Assembly (NCBI GenBank): GCA_011390785.1
Contig: JAABRR010000013.1
Coordinates: 61,845-125,844, forward strand
Direction of reading: 5' to 3'
DNA length: 64,000 nucleotides
From: Sphingobacteriia bacterium
Lineage (GTDB): Bacteria; Bacteroidota; Bacteroidia; Bacteroidales; UBA7960
The position numbers and the translations under genes were made by a program. The notes under the pieces were generated by a model. The model saw only the letters and a program-made list of their open reading frames with translations. It made no database searches and was not told the origin of the DNA. Within the stretch, counting starts at the first letter, position 1. Every line of letters starts with the position of its first letter. This document shows, piece by piece, positions 34,987-44,182 of the stretch.

Positions 34987-36105
34987 TTATTTGGAAAGAT
35001 AATTATAGATGCTGGTAGCAGCTTTTTCTGATGCACCACCTCCCCCTAATTCTTTTTTCAAAACAGCATAATTTTCAATCATTTCGCTACGGATACTCTT
35101 GTCTTCTGTTATTTCCTTTAATTTTTCTGAAAGCAGGGTTTCATTAAAATCATATTGAATGAGTTCTGTTACGACCTTTTTATCCAAAATCAGATTAGGC
35201 AATGAAATATATTTAACATCAACTAGTCTTTTGGCTATTTGATAGGTTATCCTTCCCGTTTTGTAACAAACCACTTGTGGTGTTCCTATCAAAGCCGTTT
35301 CGAGGGTTGCTGTGCCTGATGTAACCACTGCTGCAAAAGAGTTTTTTAATAAAGGGTATGTTGCTCCATATACTACGGGTATGTTAATATCATCTAAAAA
35401 TTGCTGATAATATTTTAGATTATGTGAAGGAGTGCCGGCAATAACAAACTGATATTGTTGAAACGATTTTGCGATTGTTGCCATTCCCGGGAGCATCCTT
35501 GAAATTTCCTGCTTTCTGCTTCCAGGTAGAAGTGCTATGATTTTTTTCTTCCCAAGGTTATGGTTTTGTCTGAATTCAATTGGATCAATATCAATGCGTT
35601 CATTCTCCAGAGCATCTAAAAGTGGATGTCCTACAAACTCTGCAGAGTAGTTTTGTTTTTTAAAAAACTTCTCTTCAAAAGGCAGGATTACCAGTAGTTT
35701 GTCAATGTTTTTCTTAATATGGTTTATTCTGGATTTATGCCAGGCCCAAACTGTAGGGGAAATATAATATATGGTAGGGATTTGATTATCCTTGCAGAAT
35801 TTTGCTATTCTTAGGTTAAAGCCAGGATAATCGATAAAAATTACAGCATTAGGTTTAAATGATAGAATATCTTTTTTACAGAACCTTAAGTTTTTAAGAA
35901 TTGTTCCTAAATTACTTAATACTTCAGTAAATCCCATAAAAGCCAAATCTTTTATGTGCTTAACAAGATCAACTCCCTGCTGTTTCATTAAATTACCCCC
36001 CCAGGCTCTGAAATAAGCATCGTTATCCATTTTTTTTATGGCCTTAATAAGGTTTGATGCATGAAGATCTCCAGATGCTTCTCCAGCTATTACATAATAC
36101 TTCAT
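34987..36105 (-). CDS. lpxB: Lipid-A-disaccharide synthase
   Basis: A 372-residue GT19 glycosyltransferase. It joins UDP-2,3-diacylglucosamine and lipid X to make the tetraacyl disaccharide of lipid A at the inner membrane. Diagnostic motifs are the N-terminal AGEASGDLHASNL, DYPGFNLRIAKFC, ISPTVWAWHKSRI, FVGHPLLD, LLPGSRKQEI and VTSGTATLETAL. It is the last gene of the porX-tsaE-ald-lpxB row (17-bp gap from ald), away from the lpxD/C/A cluster further right. Confidence 0.95.
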   Translation of the reverse strand: MKYYVIAGEASGDLHASNLIKAIKKMDNDAYFRAWGGNLMKQQGVDLVKHIKDLAFMGFTEVLSNLGTILKNLRFCKKDILSFKPNAVIFIDYPGFNLRIAKFCKDNQIPTIYYISPTVWAWHKSRINHIKKNIDKLLVILPFEEKFFKKQNYSAEFVGHPLLDALENERIDIDPIEFRQNHNLGKKKIIALLPGSRKQEISRMLPGMATIAKSFQQYQFVIAGTPSHNLKYYQQFLDDINIPVVYGATYPLLKNSFAAVVTSGTATLETALIGTPQVVCYKTGRITYQIAKRLVDVKYISLPNLILDKKVVTELIQYDFNETLLSEKLKEITEDKSIRSEMIENYAVLKKELGGGGASEKAATSIYNYLSK

Positions 36106-36122
36106 CAGACAATAAATTATTC

Positions 36123-37346
36123 TTAACCAAATGCAGCCATCAATAATTCGATATCCTGACTTGGCAATTGAAAACTTTCACCAATAAATTGATTTGTGAG
36201 AGTTCCATTAAAAATATATACTCCTTGTCTTACTCCAGGGTCGTTTTTCAGCATATTAACAATACCACCTTGTTCACCTATGTTAAGTATTACAGGAGCA
36301 AAAAAGTTACTAAACGAATATGATGCAGTATGGGGCACCCTTGATGCAATATTAGGCACGCAGTAATGTGTTACATTGTGTTTTTTAAAAATCGGTTCGG
36401 CATGATTGGTAACTCTTGATGTTTCAACACAACCACCCTGATCAATACTTACGTCGATAATAACAGATCCAAATTTCATGTTTTCAACCATTTCGTCACT
36501 AACAACTACAGGAGAATGGCCATGTGGAGAGTGAATGGCTCCTATAACCACATCGGCGGTACGAAGGGCTTTACCTAAAACCTTAGGTTGAATAATGCTG
36601 GTAAAAATTCGTGTGTTGAGATTGTTCTGCAATCTTCGGAGTTTATATACTGAATTATCAAAAACTTTTACCATTGCTCCAAGCCCTGTTGCTGCTCTAA
36701 CAGCAAATTCGCCAACAGTGCCGGCTCCAAGAATTACAACTTCTGTAGGAGTAATACCTGAAAATCCCCCAAACATTCGTCCTTTACCATATTTTCTGTC
36801 GCAAAGATATTCGGCGGCAATTAAGATTGCTGTATTACCTGCAATTTCACTCATACTCCTTACCAGTGGGAATGTATTAGTTTTGTCCTTTATAAGCTCA
36901 AAACCAATCGCATTGATCTTTTTCGACATTAACGTTTTAAAATAACTTTGTGATTGAACAGGCAAAGTGATCGTTGAAAAAATCGTTTGGCCTGTTTTTA
37001 AATATTTTATCTCATCCTGAGTAGGAGGGGCTATTTTTAAAATGATGTCAGCTTTGTAAACCTCCGAAGTTTCGTAAATGATTTCTCCGCCTGCTTCGCT
37101 ATATTCGGTATCACTAAAATGAGCATTTATTCCGGCTCCTTTTTCAACAATAATCCGATGACCGTTTTGTGACAATAGATTTACTGCTTCGGGTGCAAGG
37201 GCAACACGGTTTTCCTGAAAAGCAACTTCTTTGGGTATTCCAATTGCAAGGCGATTTTTTTTCTTTTTTACCTCAAGCATTTCTTCTTGTGGCAATAATT
37301 TGCCAGTTGACCCAAATAATACGTATTCCGATCTCTTCTGATGCAT
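36123..37346 (-). CDS. ald: Alanine dehydrogenase
   Basis: A 407-residue NAD-dependent L-alanine dehydrogenase/PNT-family enzyme. The N-terminal catalytic domain begins GIPKEVAFQENRVALAP (about 36-52) and has EKGAGINAHFSD. The Rossmann motif is VILGAGTVGEFA (about 205-216) and the C-terminal block is SIDQGGC. Residues 1-35 are an extra basic N-terminal segment, longer than the classical about 370-residue Bacillus enzymes. It should interconvert alanine and pyruvate plus ammonia. It lies between tsaE and lpxB with 11- and 17-bp gaps. Confidence 0.88.
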   Translation of the reverse strand: MHQKRSEYVLFGSTGKLLPQEEMLEVKKKKNRLAIGIPKEVAFQENRVALAPEAVNLLSQNGHRIIVEKGAGINAHFSDTEYSEAGGEIIYETSEVYKADIILKIAPPTQDEIKYLKTGQTIFSTITLPVQSQSYFKTLMSKKINAIGFELIKDKTNTFPLVRSMSEIAGNTAILIAAEYLCDRKYGKGRMFGGFSGITPTEVVILGAGTVGEFAVRAATGLGAMVKVFDNSVYKLRRLQNNLNTRIFTSIIQPKVLGKALRTADVVIGAIHSPHGHSPVVVSDEMVENMKFGSVIIDVSIDQGGCVETSRVTNHAEPIFKKHNVTHYCVPNIASRVPHTASYSFSNFFAPVILNIGEQGGIVNMLKNDPGVRQGVYIFNGTLTNQFIGESFQLPSQDIELLMAAFG

Positions 37347-37357
37347 GTTAATTAGAT

Positions 37358-37795
37358 TTAGTTTTTTTGATTAGAACCGACCTCAATTTTTATGTTTCTT
37401 AACCCATCTTTTTCGTTCAGGTAGATCCTGACGCAATCTTTGGGAAGTAGCTCTTCAATTTTTTCCGGCCATTCCAAAAAACAATAATTGCCACTGAAAA
37501 AATAATCCTCATAACCGATATCGAAAGCTTCTTCCTGTTTCTTTATCCGGTAAAAATCAAAGTGATACAAAATATCTTTATCTCTGGTTATATACTGATT
37601 GACAATTGAAAATGTTGGACTTCCAACGGTATCAATAACATTAAGATGATGACAAACAGCTTTAATTAATGTAGTTTTACCAACACCCATTTTACCGTAG
37701 AACGCCAAAATTCGGGAATTGGGACTAAATTTTAGTACCTTTTTTGCAACCTGGGGCAATTGCGACTCGGTGAAATATTCTCCTGATTGTTGCAT
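37358..37795 (-). CDS. tsaE: tRNA t6A biosynthesis ATPase TsaE
   Basis: A 145-residue P-loop ATPase that supports N6-threonylcarbamoyladenosine formation on ANN-decoding tRNAs with TsaB/TsaD. Walker A is GKMGVGKTT (34-42). The family blocks SPTFSIVNQY and YHFDFYRI and the C-terminal LEWPE are present. It lies 14 bp downstream of porX, and the two are read in the same direction in one operon. Confidence 0.94.
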   Translation of the reverse strand: MQQSGEYFTESQLPQVAKKVLKFSPNSRILAFYGKMGVGKTTLIKAVCHHLNVIDTVGSPTFSIVNQYITRDKDILYHFDFYRIKKQEEAFDIGYEDYFFSGNYCFLEWPEKIEELLPKDCVRIYLNEKDGLRNIKIEVGSNQKN

Positions 37796-37809
37796 TCTTA
37801 AACACTTAG

Positions 37810-39363
37810 TTATCGGGCCTTCATGAAAACAAATGGTAAGAGCATTTCTTCCATTGAAATCCCACCATGCTGAAATGTGTTTTTATAATAGTTTACGTAA
37901 TAATTGTAGTTGTTAGGATAGGCAAAAAAACTGTCTTCTTTAGCAAAAATATAGCTTGAACTTATATTGGTTTTAGGAAGGTAAATGTCTTGCGGGTTGC
38001 GAACTTCATATACATCAGATTTATTGTATTGAAGGTTCCGCCCGGTTTTGTACCTGAGATTTGTATTGGTATTTTTGTCACCAACAACTTTGGTAGGGTT
38101 GGAAACCTTTATAGAACCATGGTCGGTAGTGAGGATAATGCTAATATTTTTTTCGTGTAATATTTTAATAATTTCAAGTAAAGGGGAGTGTTCAAACCAT
38201 GAAAGGGTAAGCGATCTATAAGCAGCTTCATCGTCGGCCAGCTCTTTTATTACTTCCATGTCGGTACGCGCGTGCGAAAGCATATCAACAAAATTGTAAA
38301 CAAGGATATTAAGTTTTTTATTTGTGAAATTACTTAGATTTTCCAGTAGCTTCTTACCGGCTCCCATATTAAGAATTTTATGGTAATTGAATGGAGTTTG
38401 ATTTCCTAATCTTTTAAGTTGTTCACCAAATAACTCGGATTCAAATTGGTTTCGGGTTCCTTCGTCAGCTTCTCCAATCCATAAATTCGGAAATCGTTTT
38501 TCAATTTCCGAAGGCAAAAGCCCTGCAAAAAATGCATTTCTTGAATATTGTGTTGCTGTTGGTAATATGCTGTAAATCAAATCTTCATGAATAACCCGGT
38601 AATAATTTTCAAAAACGGGTTGTAAAACTTTCCATTGATCGAATCTTAAATTATCTATAATAATGAGAAAAACCTGTTCTTCATTTTCCTTTAAAAGAGG
38701 TAGAATCTTTTCACGGACCGCCAAATGAGAAAGAACAGGTTTCTCATCGCTTTTACCAGAAAGCCAATCTGGATAGTTACTCATTATAAATTTGCAAAAT
38801 ACTGTATTGGCTTCAGATTTTTGCATTTTAAATATTTCCCCCAATCCATTATCCTGTGATTTATTAAGCTCCAATTCCCAGTAAATAATATTACGGTATA
38901 TTTTATCCCAGTCTTTCAAATCGGGTCTGTCACTTATTTCCATGCTTATTTGCCTGAATTCTTGTTGATAAGCCATACTGGTTTTCTCGCTCATCAGTTT
39001 TTTATTTTCCAGATTCTTTTTTAAAGACAGAAGAATTTGATTAGGATTTACAGGTTTGATAAGATAATCGGAAATATTGCCTCCAATAGCTTCATTCATT
39101 ATTGATTCTTCTTCGCTTTTGGTAATCATAACTACGGGTAGGCGCGGATGCTTATTTTTAATCTTATCCAATGTTTCAAGGCCCGTTAATCCGGGCATAT
39201 TTTCATCAAGGAATACTATATCGTAATTATTGCTTAAAACAAGGTCAAGAGCTTCATCGCCACTTTGTGCGGTTGAAACTTCATATCCTTTTTGCTCTAA
39301 AAAAATTATATGTGGTTTTAACAGATCTATTTCATCATCAGCCCATAATATTTTAATCTTCAT
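37810..39363 (-). CDS. porX: Type IX secretion response regulator PorX (REC-PglZ phosphatase)
   Basis: A 517-residue regulator of the type IX secretion system. A receiver domain (1-120) has phospho-acceptor Asp53 (FLDENMPG) and conserved Lys at LIKP. A three-helix linker region follows, then a PglZ/alkaline-phosphatase-like domain (about 205-517) with metal/catalytic candidates Asp237 (IIIDNLRFD), Thr271 in SILPTATQYSRN, LTTDHGS and QHGGISMEE. In described family members PorX pairs with the kinase PorY and cleaves oligonucleotides. No porY is in the window. It heads the porX-tsaE-ald-lpxB row. Its presence implies a type IX system elsewhere in the genome. Confidence 0.93.
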   Translation of the reverse strand: MKIKILWADDEIDLLKPHIIFLEQKGYEVSTAQSGDEALDLVLSNNYDIVFLDENMPGLTGLETLDKIKNKHPRLPVVMITKSEEESIMNEAIGGNISDYLIKPVNPNQILLSLKKNLENKKLMSEKTSMAYQQEFRQISMEISDRPDLKDWDKIYRNIIYWELELNKSQDNGLGEIFKMQKSEANTVFCKFIMSNYPDWLSGKSDEKPVLSHLAVREKILPLLKENEEQVFLIIIDNLRFDQWKVLQPVFENYYRVIHEDLIYSILPTATQYSRNAFFAGLLPSEIEKRFPNLWIGEADEGTRNQFESELFGEQLKRLGNQTPFNYHKILNMGAGKKLLENLSNFTNKKLNILVYNFVDMLSHARTDMEVIKELADDEAAYRSLTLSWFEHSPLLEIIKILHEKNISIILTTDHGSIKVSNPTKVVGDKNTNTNLRYKTGRNLQYNKSDVYEVRNPQDIYLPKTNISSSYIFAKEDSFFAYPNNYNYYVNYYKNTFQHGGISMEEMLLPFVFMKAR

Positions 39364-39782
39364 ATTTAAGTTGTTTTATTTTGTTAGTTATTTAATTTTG
39401 CACTTAAGAAAAAAAACTGCCAAAAAAAGTATTAAAATAATAACCTAAATTTCTTAGCCTTCTCCACTTAATTTGAACTCAAAAATGAGAAAACAACAGG
39501 TTGGGAATTCGTCTATTATTTATACGATATAATTTTAGTGCACCTACTTTAAAATACTTAAATTTTGATTACAGTATCTTTCTATGATGATTAAAACGCC
39601 TAAAATTTTTAATATTGTTTTTATTGAACCAAGGTACTGTGAAACAATACAAAAGTAAGGATAAATTGTGAATTTTATAAGTCTGTTTGTCGATGAAACC
39701 CTGCATAGATTATTTTTCTATTCTTTAAAGGGTTGAAAAGTAAATTTGATTAGGTTTGTACTTTAATATTATAATTGACTTT
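39364..39782. other. 420-bp divergent intergenic region (porX / HD gene)
   Basis: AT-rich region between porX (minus) and the HD-domain gene (plus). A minus-strand TACTTTTG box is at 39650-39657, about 290 bp before porX. Plus-strand boxes TAAATTTG (39741-39748) and TAGGTTTG (39751-39758, weak TTG 15 bp upstream) precede the HD gene. No coding frame or RNA gene was recognised. Confidence 0.4.
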
Positions 39783-41042
39783 ATGTATGGTATGGTAAGT
39801 CAGAATAAACTCAAGATTTTTAACGATCCTGTTTATGGATTTATAAATATTTCAGATCCCTTGCTTTTTGATGTATTAGAGCATCCATATTTTCAGAGAT
39901 TACGAAGAATAAAGCAGTTAGGATTAAGTCATTTGGTTTATCCGGGAGCTCTTCATACAAGATTTCATCATGCTCTGGGAGCAATGTATTTGATGGGTTT
40001 GGCTCTTGATACTATCAAATCGAAAGGTAACCATATCGATGATGCGGAAACCAGGGGGGCTTTGCTTGCAATTTTGCTTCATGATATTGGCCATGGACCA
40101 TTTTCTCATGCGCTGGAAAATATTTTAGTTCCGGGAGCTAACCATGAACAGTTAACAGAATTATTCATTAAAAGACTTAGCCCTATCAATCCCGAAGGAT
40201 TTAATTTGGCTCTTGACATTTTTAGAAATAATTACTCCAAAAAGTTTCTTCATCAATTGGTAAGTGGTCAATTAGATATGGACCGGCTCGATTATTTAAA
40301 CCGTGATAGTTTTTTTACTGGTGTTTCCGAAGGGGTGGTAGGATATGATAGGATAATTAAAACGATTAATGTTGTTGATGATAGACTGGTTACGGATGAA
40401 AAGGGAATCTACTCGCTTGAAAAATTTATAGTCGCCAGACGATTAATGTATTGGCAGGTTTATCTGCATAAAACAGTTATTTCAGCTGAAATGCTCCTGG
40501 TAACTATTTTGAAAAGAGCAAGAGAATTGGCTAAAAATAAACAGAATCTATTTGCTACTCCAGCTTTGAAGCAATTTATCTACAATTCATATCATTATTC
40601 TGATTTTGAAAATAACCCCAAACTATTGGATGATTTTGCCCTGCTGGATGATTTTGATATTTTTACCTCTGTTAAAGTTTGGTGTGATCATCAGGATACT
40701 GTACTTTCAGCATTATGCACCCGTTTAATAAAAAGAAAACTATTTCGAATTGAGCTGCAGAAAAACCCATTCGATGAAAGTTATATATCTAAAATACGGT
40801 CTTTGTCATCTAAAGTCTTGAAACTTAACAAAAATGATGTAGATTATTTCGTTTTACTTGGACAAACGGAAAACAATGCTTATGATCCGGGAGTAGGAAA
40901 TGTTTGGATCCTTCAAAAGAATGGTATGATTTGCGATATGGCCGAAATTTCTGATCAGCTAAATATAAGAGTTTTGTCTAATCCGGTAAAGAAGTATTAT
41001 CTTTGCTACCCAAAAGAAATATGGGATGAAAATAAAAAATAG
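39783..41042 (+). CDS. HD-domain phosphohydrolase (SAMHD1-like)
   Basis: A 419-residue protein of the SAMHD1/dNTPase-like HD superfamily. The metal-site residues are visible in RFHHALGAMYLM, LLHDIGHGPFSHALE (HD pair followed by a GHGPFSH motif) and the later LDMDRLDYLNRDSFFTGV. The N-terminus KIFNDPVYGFI and HPYFQRLRRIKQLG are typical. It may hydrolyse dNTPs or other nucleotides. The start at 39783 is chosen because the ATG at 39756 overlaps a promoter-like TAGGTTTG box; 39792 is also possible. Confidence 0.87.
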   Translation: MYGMVSQNKLKIFNDPVYGFINISDPLLFDVLEHPYFQRLRRIKQLGLSHLVYPGALHTRFHHALGAMYLMGLALDTIKSKGNHIDDAETRGALLAILLHDIGHGPFSHALENILVPGANHEQLTELFIKRLSPINPEGFNLALDIFRNNYSKKFLHQLVSGQLDMDRLDYLNRDSFFTGVSEGVVGYDRIIKTINVVDDRLVTDEKGIYSLEKFIVARRLMYWQVYLHKTVISAEMLLVTILKRARELAKNKQNLFATPALKQFIYNSYHYSDFENNPKLLDDFALLDDFDIFTSVKVWCDHQDTVLSALCTRLIKRKLFRIELQKNPFDESYISKIRSLSSKVLKLNKNDVDYFVLLGQTENNAYDPGVGNVWILQKNGMICDMAEISDQLNIRVLSNPVKKYYLCYPKEIWDENKK

Positions 41043-41082
41043 TCCTATTTAAAATGGTAATTAATTAGGTTGCAGTTTATAT

Positions 41083-41352
41083 TTCATCTGTTTATAATTA
41101 TATTTATTAGGTCAGATGGAGCTCAACAACAATAGTCATTCTGCATGTTTTGCCATGCTGCGAAATTATAATCATCCGCATGTGTGTAAATATTATTGTC
41201 ATGGTTCGGTTCATCTGTTTAAGATTTTATCAAATTAATTAGATGGGGCTCGCCATATACTATTCAACACCGGTAACTTAGTAGAGAGCATAATAATAAT
41301 AATCAGCGTGTGTCAAAATTATTTTCATAGAATGGTTCATCTGTTTAAAATT
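41083..41352. repeat. Degenerate ~127-bp tandem repeat upstream of lpxD
   Basis: TTCATCTGTTTAwrATT occurs three times (41083-41099, 41210-41226, 41336-41352), spaced 127 and 126 bp apart. Between copies, further blocks are in register: GATGGrGCTC at 41115 and 41242, a CATGTGTGT/CGTGTGTC block near 41180 and 41307, and TCATrG..GG before each copy. Two nearly complete units and the start of a third are present in a 449-bp gap without a gene. No clear protein or known RNA is encoded. Confidence 0.6.
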
Positions 41353-41491
41353 GAACAAGTCGGTTATTAAAATTAGTATGATAGCCTGTTCCATCTTTAA
41401 GGTAAAACACCCTTGAAATTAAATGTATTGCCATTGTATTTGGGATTTAAAAACGGGTGTTCCATAAATATTTAACAATAAAAAAGTCATA

Positions 41492-42526
41492 ATGGAATTT
41501 TCAGCGAAACAGATTGCAGATTTCCTTAACGGAGAGGTGGAAGGAAATGAAGATGTTAAAGTAAATACTATTTCAAAAATTGAAGAAGCACAACCTGGCA
41601 GCCTTTCATTTTTAGCAAATCCTGCTTATGCTCCCTGGATTTACAAAACAAAAGCCAGTATTATATTGGTTAATAATGATTTTAAACCAGAGAATGCTGT
41701 CAATTCTACCATAGTAAGGGTAGAAAATGCTTACAATGCTTTGGCTGAGTTATTAAATATGTACCGGCAAAGTATGCCTGAAAAACAAGGAATTTCATCC
41801 CTGGCTTCTGTGGCCGATAATGCTAAACTGGGCAAGGATATATATATTGCTGATTTTGCTTACGTTGATAAGAACGTAATAATAGGTTCTAAAGCTAAAA
41901 TATATCCACACTGTTACATTGGAGAGAATGTATCTATCGGCGAAAATACCATTATATATCCCGGCGTAAAGGTTTATGATAACTGTGTAATTGGAAATGA
42001 TTGTACTATTCATTCTGGTGCCGTAATTGGTGCTGATGGTTTTGGGTTTGCCCCGCAAAGCGATAGTAATTATAAAAAAATAGCTCAAATAGGCAATGTA
42101 ATATTGGAAGATCACGTAGAGATTGGAGCAAATACAACCATCGATAGGGCAACTATGGGTTCTACAGTTGTAAAAAGAGGGGTAAAGCTTGATAACCTTA
42201 TCCAGGTAGCTCATAATGTTGTAATTGGTGAAAATACTGTAATTGCTGCTCAATCCGGTATCGCTGGTTCAAGTAAGGTAGGAAAAAATTGTATGATTGG
42301 AGGACAGGTAGGAATTAGTGGACATATAAATATTGGTGATGAAGTTAAAATTGCAGCGCAATCTGGACTATCATCTGGTGTAAGAAATGGAAAGATTATT
42401 ATGGGAGCCCCGGCTTTTGATCATGATAAGTTTATTAAATCATACATTCATTTCAGAAATCTTGAAAAGATTGTAAAAAGAATTGATGAATTGGAAATGA
42501 AACTTACCCAAATTACGGGTGAATAA
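41492..42526 (+). CDS. lpxD: UDP-3-O-(3-hydroxyacyl)glucosamine N-acyltransferase
   Basis: A 344-residue lipid A enzyme that adds the second 3-hydroxyacyl chain, from acyl-ACP, to UDP-3-O-acylglucosamine. An N-terminal uridine-binding domain (1-100; [23 protein letters not shown] type) precedes a left-handed beta-helix of hexapeptide repeats (about 105-310) and a C-terminal helix. The catalytic histidine region [20 protein letters not shown] is intact. It is separated from lpxC/fabZ by 261 bp containing a promoter box, so the lipid A genes may have two transcription units. Confidence 0.95.
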   Translation: MEFSAKQIADFLNGEVEGNEDVKVNTISKIEEAQPGSLSFLANPAYAPWIYKTKASIILVNNDFKPENAVNSTIVRVENAYNALAELLNMYRQSMPEKQGISSLASVADNAKLGKDIYIADFAYVDKNVIIGSKAKIYPHCYIGENVSIGENTIIYPGVKVYDNCVIGNDCTIHSGAVIGADGFGFAPQSDSNYKKIAQIGNVILEDHVEIGANTTIDRATMGSTVVKRGVKLDNLIQVAHNVVIGENTVIAAQSGIAGSSKVGKNCMIGGQVGISGHINIGDEVKIAAQSGLSSGVRNGKIIMGAPAFDHDKFIKSYIHFRNLEKIVKRIDELEMKLTQITGE

Positions 42527-42555
42527 TTTTAATCAGAGTGAAGGATAAATTATTA

Positions 42556-42563
42556 TATCTTTG
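42556..42563 (+). promoter_or_regulatory. -7 box (TATCTTTG) upstream of lpxC/fabZ
   Basis: TATCTTTG is the most common form of the Bacteroidota -7 box. It lies 224 bp before the lpxC/fabZ start, which would give a long leader. No TTG is seen at -33. A 7-bp AATTAAA/TTTAATT hairpin lies just downstream of the expected start point. Confidence 0.45.
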
Positions 42564-42787
42564 CCTTTTCAATTAAATATATTGTTTAATTAGATGCCAG
42601 TTCGCAAAAAGCTTGATAAATACAGTTGGATTATTTTGCTCAAAATAATAAAGTTAAGACATTCTGGATAAAGATTAATTCGTGTAATGTTGTATCCTTC
42701 AAAAAATATTTAGGCAAGTAAGTGATTCATTTATTCCAGTAAAGACTGTGTTAACACAAAATGAATGGTTAAACTAGATTTATAACA

Positions 42788-44182
42788 ATGCAAAATACGA
42801 TAAAAGCACCCGTTACTGTATCTGGAGTTGGCTTACATACGGGGCAAACTGTTACTCTTAGCTTTAAACCTTCCGAAGAAGACACCGGAATCCGATTTCT
42901 TCGTACTGATGTTGATGATAAAGTTTTTATTGAAGCTGATGCCGATTATGTTATAGATACATCCAGAGGCACTACCCTTGAGAAAGATGGCATAAGGTTG
43001 CTAACTGTAGAGCATGTTTTGGCAGCAATAACAGGAATGGATATCGATAATATTATTGTTGAGGTTAATTGCGAAGAAATGCCTATAATGGATGGTAGTA
43101 GCAAGTACTACGTTGAAGCTCTTGAAAAGGCAGGTATTGAAAAACAAAATGCAAATAGGCAGTATTTTGATATTCAGGAAACTATAAGGTTCTACGACGA
43201 AGAAAAGGATTGTGAATTTATTGCAATTCCATCAGAAAAGTATCGGATATCCAGCATGATTGATTATAACTCTAAAGTTTTGGGGTCTCAGTATGCGGTT
43301 TTGGATGATATTTCTGATTTTAAAAATGAAATAGCTTCTTGCAGAACATTTGTTTTTCTTCATGAACTGGAATATTTGCTAAAACAGAATTTAATTAAAG
43401 GTGGTGATTTGAGCAATGCATTTGTTTTTGTTGACAGACCGATAGAACAGGAGGAACTAGATCGTTTGGCACGCCTTTTCAATAAACCATCAGTTGCAGT
43501 TAGAAGTGAAGGAATATTGAACAACCTGGAGCCTTATTTTGCTAACGAACCGGCCAGGCATAAACTGCTTGATATAGTTGGAGACTTAACACTTGCGGGC
43601 AAAAAGATTAAGGGGCATATTGTTGCATCTAAGCCGGGTCATGCCTCTAATGTGAAATTTGCCAGGCATATTAAAAAATTGATCAAAAAGAAACTTTCAG
43701 AAGAACACATACCTATCTATAACCCTGATAAAAAGCCAATATTTGATATCAATGATATTAAGGGTATGTTACCTCATAGATATCCGTTTTTATTGGTAGA
43801 TAAAATTATTGAAATAAGCGATTCTCATGTTATTGGTGTTAAAAATGTTACTACCAACGAATCATTTTTTACCGGTCATTTTCCTAAAGAACCTGTTATG
43901 CCGGGGGTGCTTCAGATTGAAGCAATGGCTCAGGCCGGAGGTATTTTAATACTTTCAACAGTTGAAGATCCGGAAAATTACAGCACTTATTTTCTTAAGA
44001 TTGATAATGTAAAGTTTAAGCAGAAAGTAGTGCCCGGTGATACCCTTATTTTAAAATGTAACCTTATTTCTCCGGTAAGAAGAGGAATATGCCATATGAA
44101 ATGTGTGGGTTATGTGGGCTCTAAAATAGTTATTGAAGCAGAATTAATGGCACAAATAGTAAAAAATCCTAATTTACAATGA
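42788..44182 (+). CDS. lpxC/fabZ: Bifunctional LpxC deacetylase / FabZ 3-hydroxyacyl-ACP dehydratase
   Basis: A 464-residue fusion. Residues 1-300 are LpxC, the committed zinc deacetylase of lipid A synthesis, with ligands His76 (VEH), His258 and Asp262 and the basic catalytic GHASN with His285. Residues about 317-464 are FabZ, with HRYPFLLVDKI, GHFP (His364) and PGVLQIEAMAQ (Glu378). FabZ draws 3-hydroxyacyl-ACP into fatty acid elongation while LpxA and LpxD use it for lipid A, so the fusion ties both fates together. This fusion is a known Bacteroidota trait. Its stop overlaps the lpxA start (ATGA). Confidence 0.96.
   Translation: MQNTIKAPVTVSGVGLHTGQTVTLSFKPSEEDTGIRFLRTDVDDKVFIEADADYVIDTSRGTTLEKDGIRLLTVEHVLAAITGMDIDNIIVEVNCEEMPIMDGSSKYYVEALEKAGIEKQNANRQYFDIQETIRFYDEEKDCEFIAIPSEKYRISSMIDYNSKVLGSQYAVLDDISDFKNEIASCRTFVFLHELEYLLKQNLIKGGDLSNAFVFVDRPIEQEELDRLARLFNKPSVAVRSEGILNNLEPYFANEPARHKLLDIVGDLTLAGKKIKGHIVASKPGHASNVKFARHIKKLIKKKLSEEHIPIYNPDKKPIFDINDIKGMLPHRYPFLLVDKIIEISDSHVIGVKNVTTNESFFTGHFPKEPVMPGVLQIEAMAQAGGILILSTVEDPENYSTYFLKIDNVKFKQKVVPGDTLILKCNLISPVRRGICHMKCVGYVGSKIVIEAELMAQIVKNPNLQ

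Noticed and set aside
41795..42253. A 152-codon frame antisense to lpxD
   Set aside because: It lies wholly inside the well-supported lpxD gene and has no recognisable domain; its Ile/Tyr/Asn bias mirrors the hexapeptide repeats.
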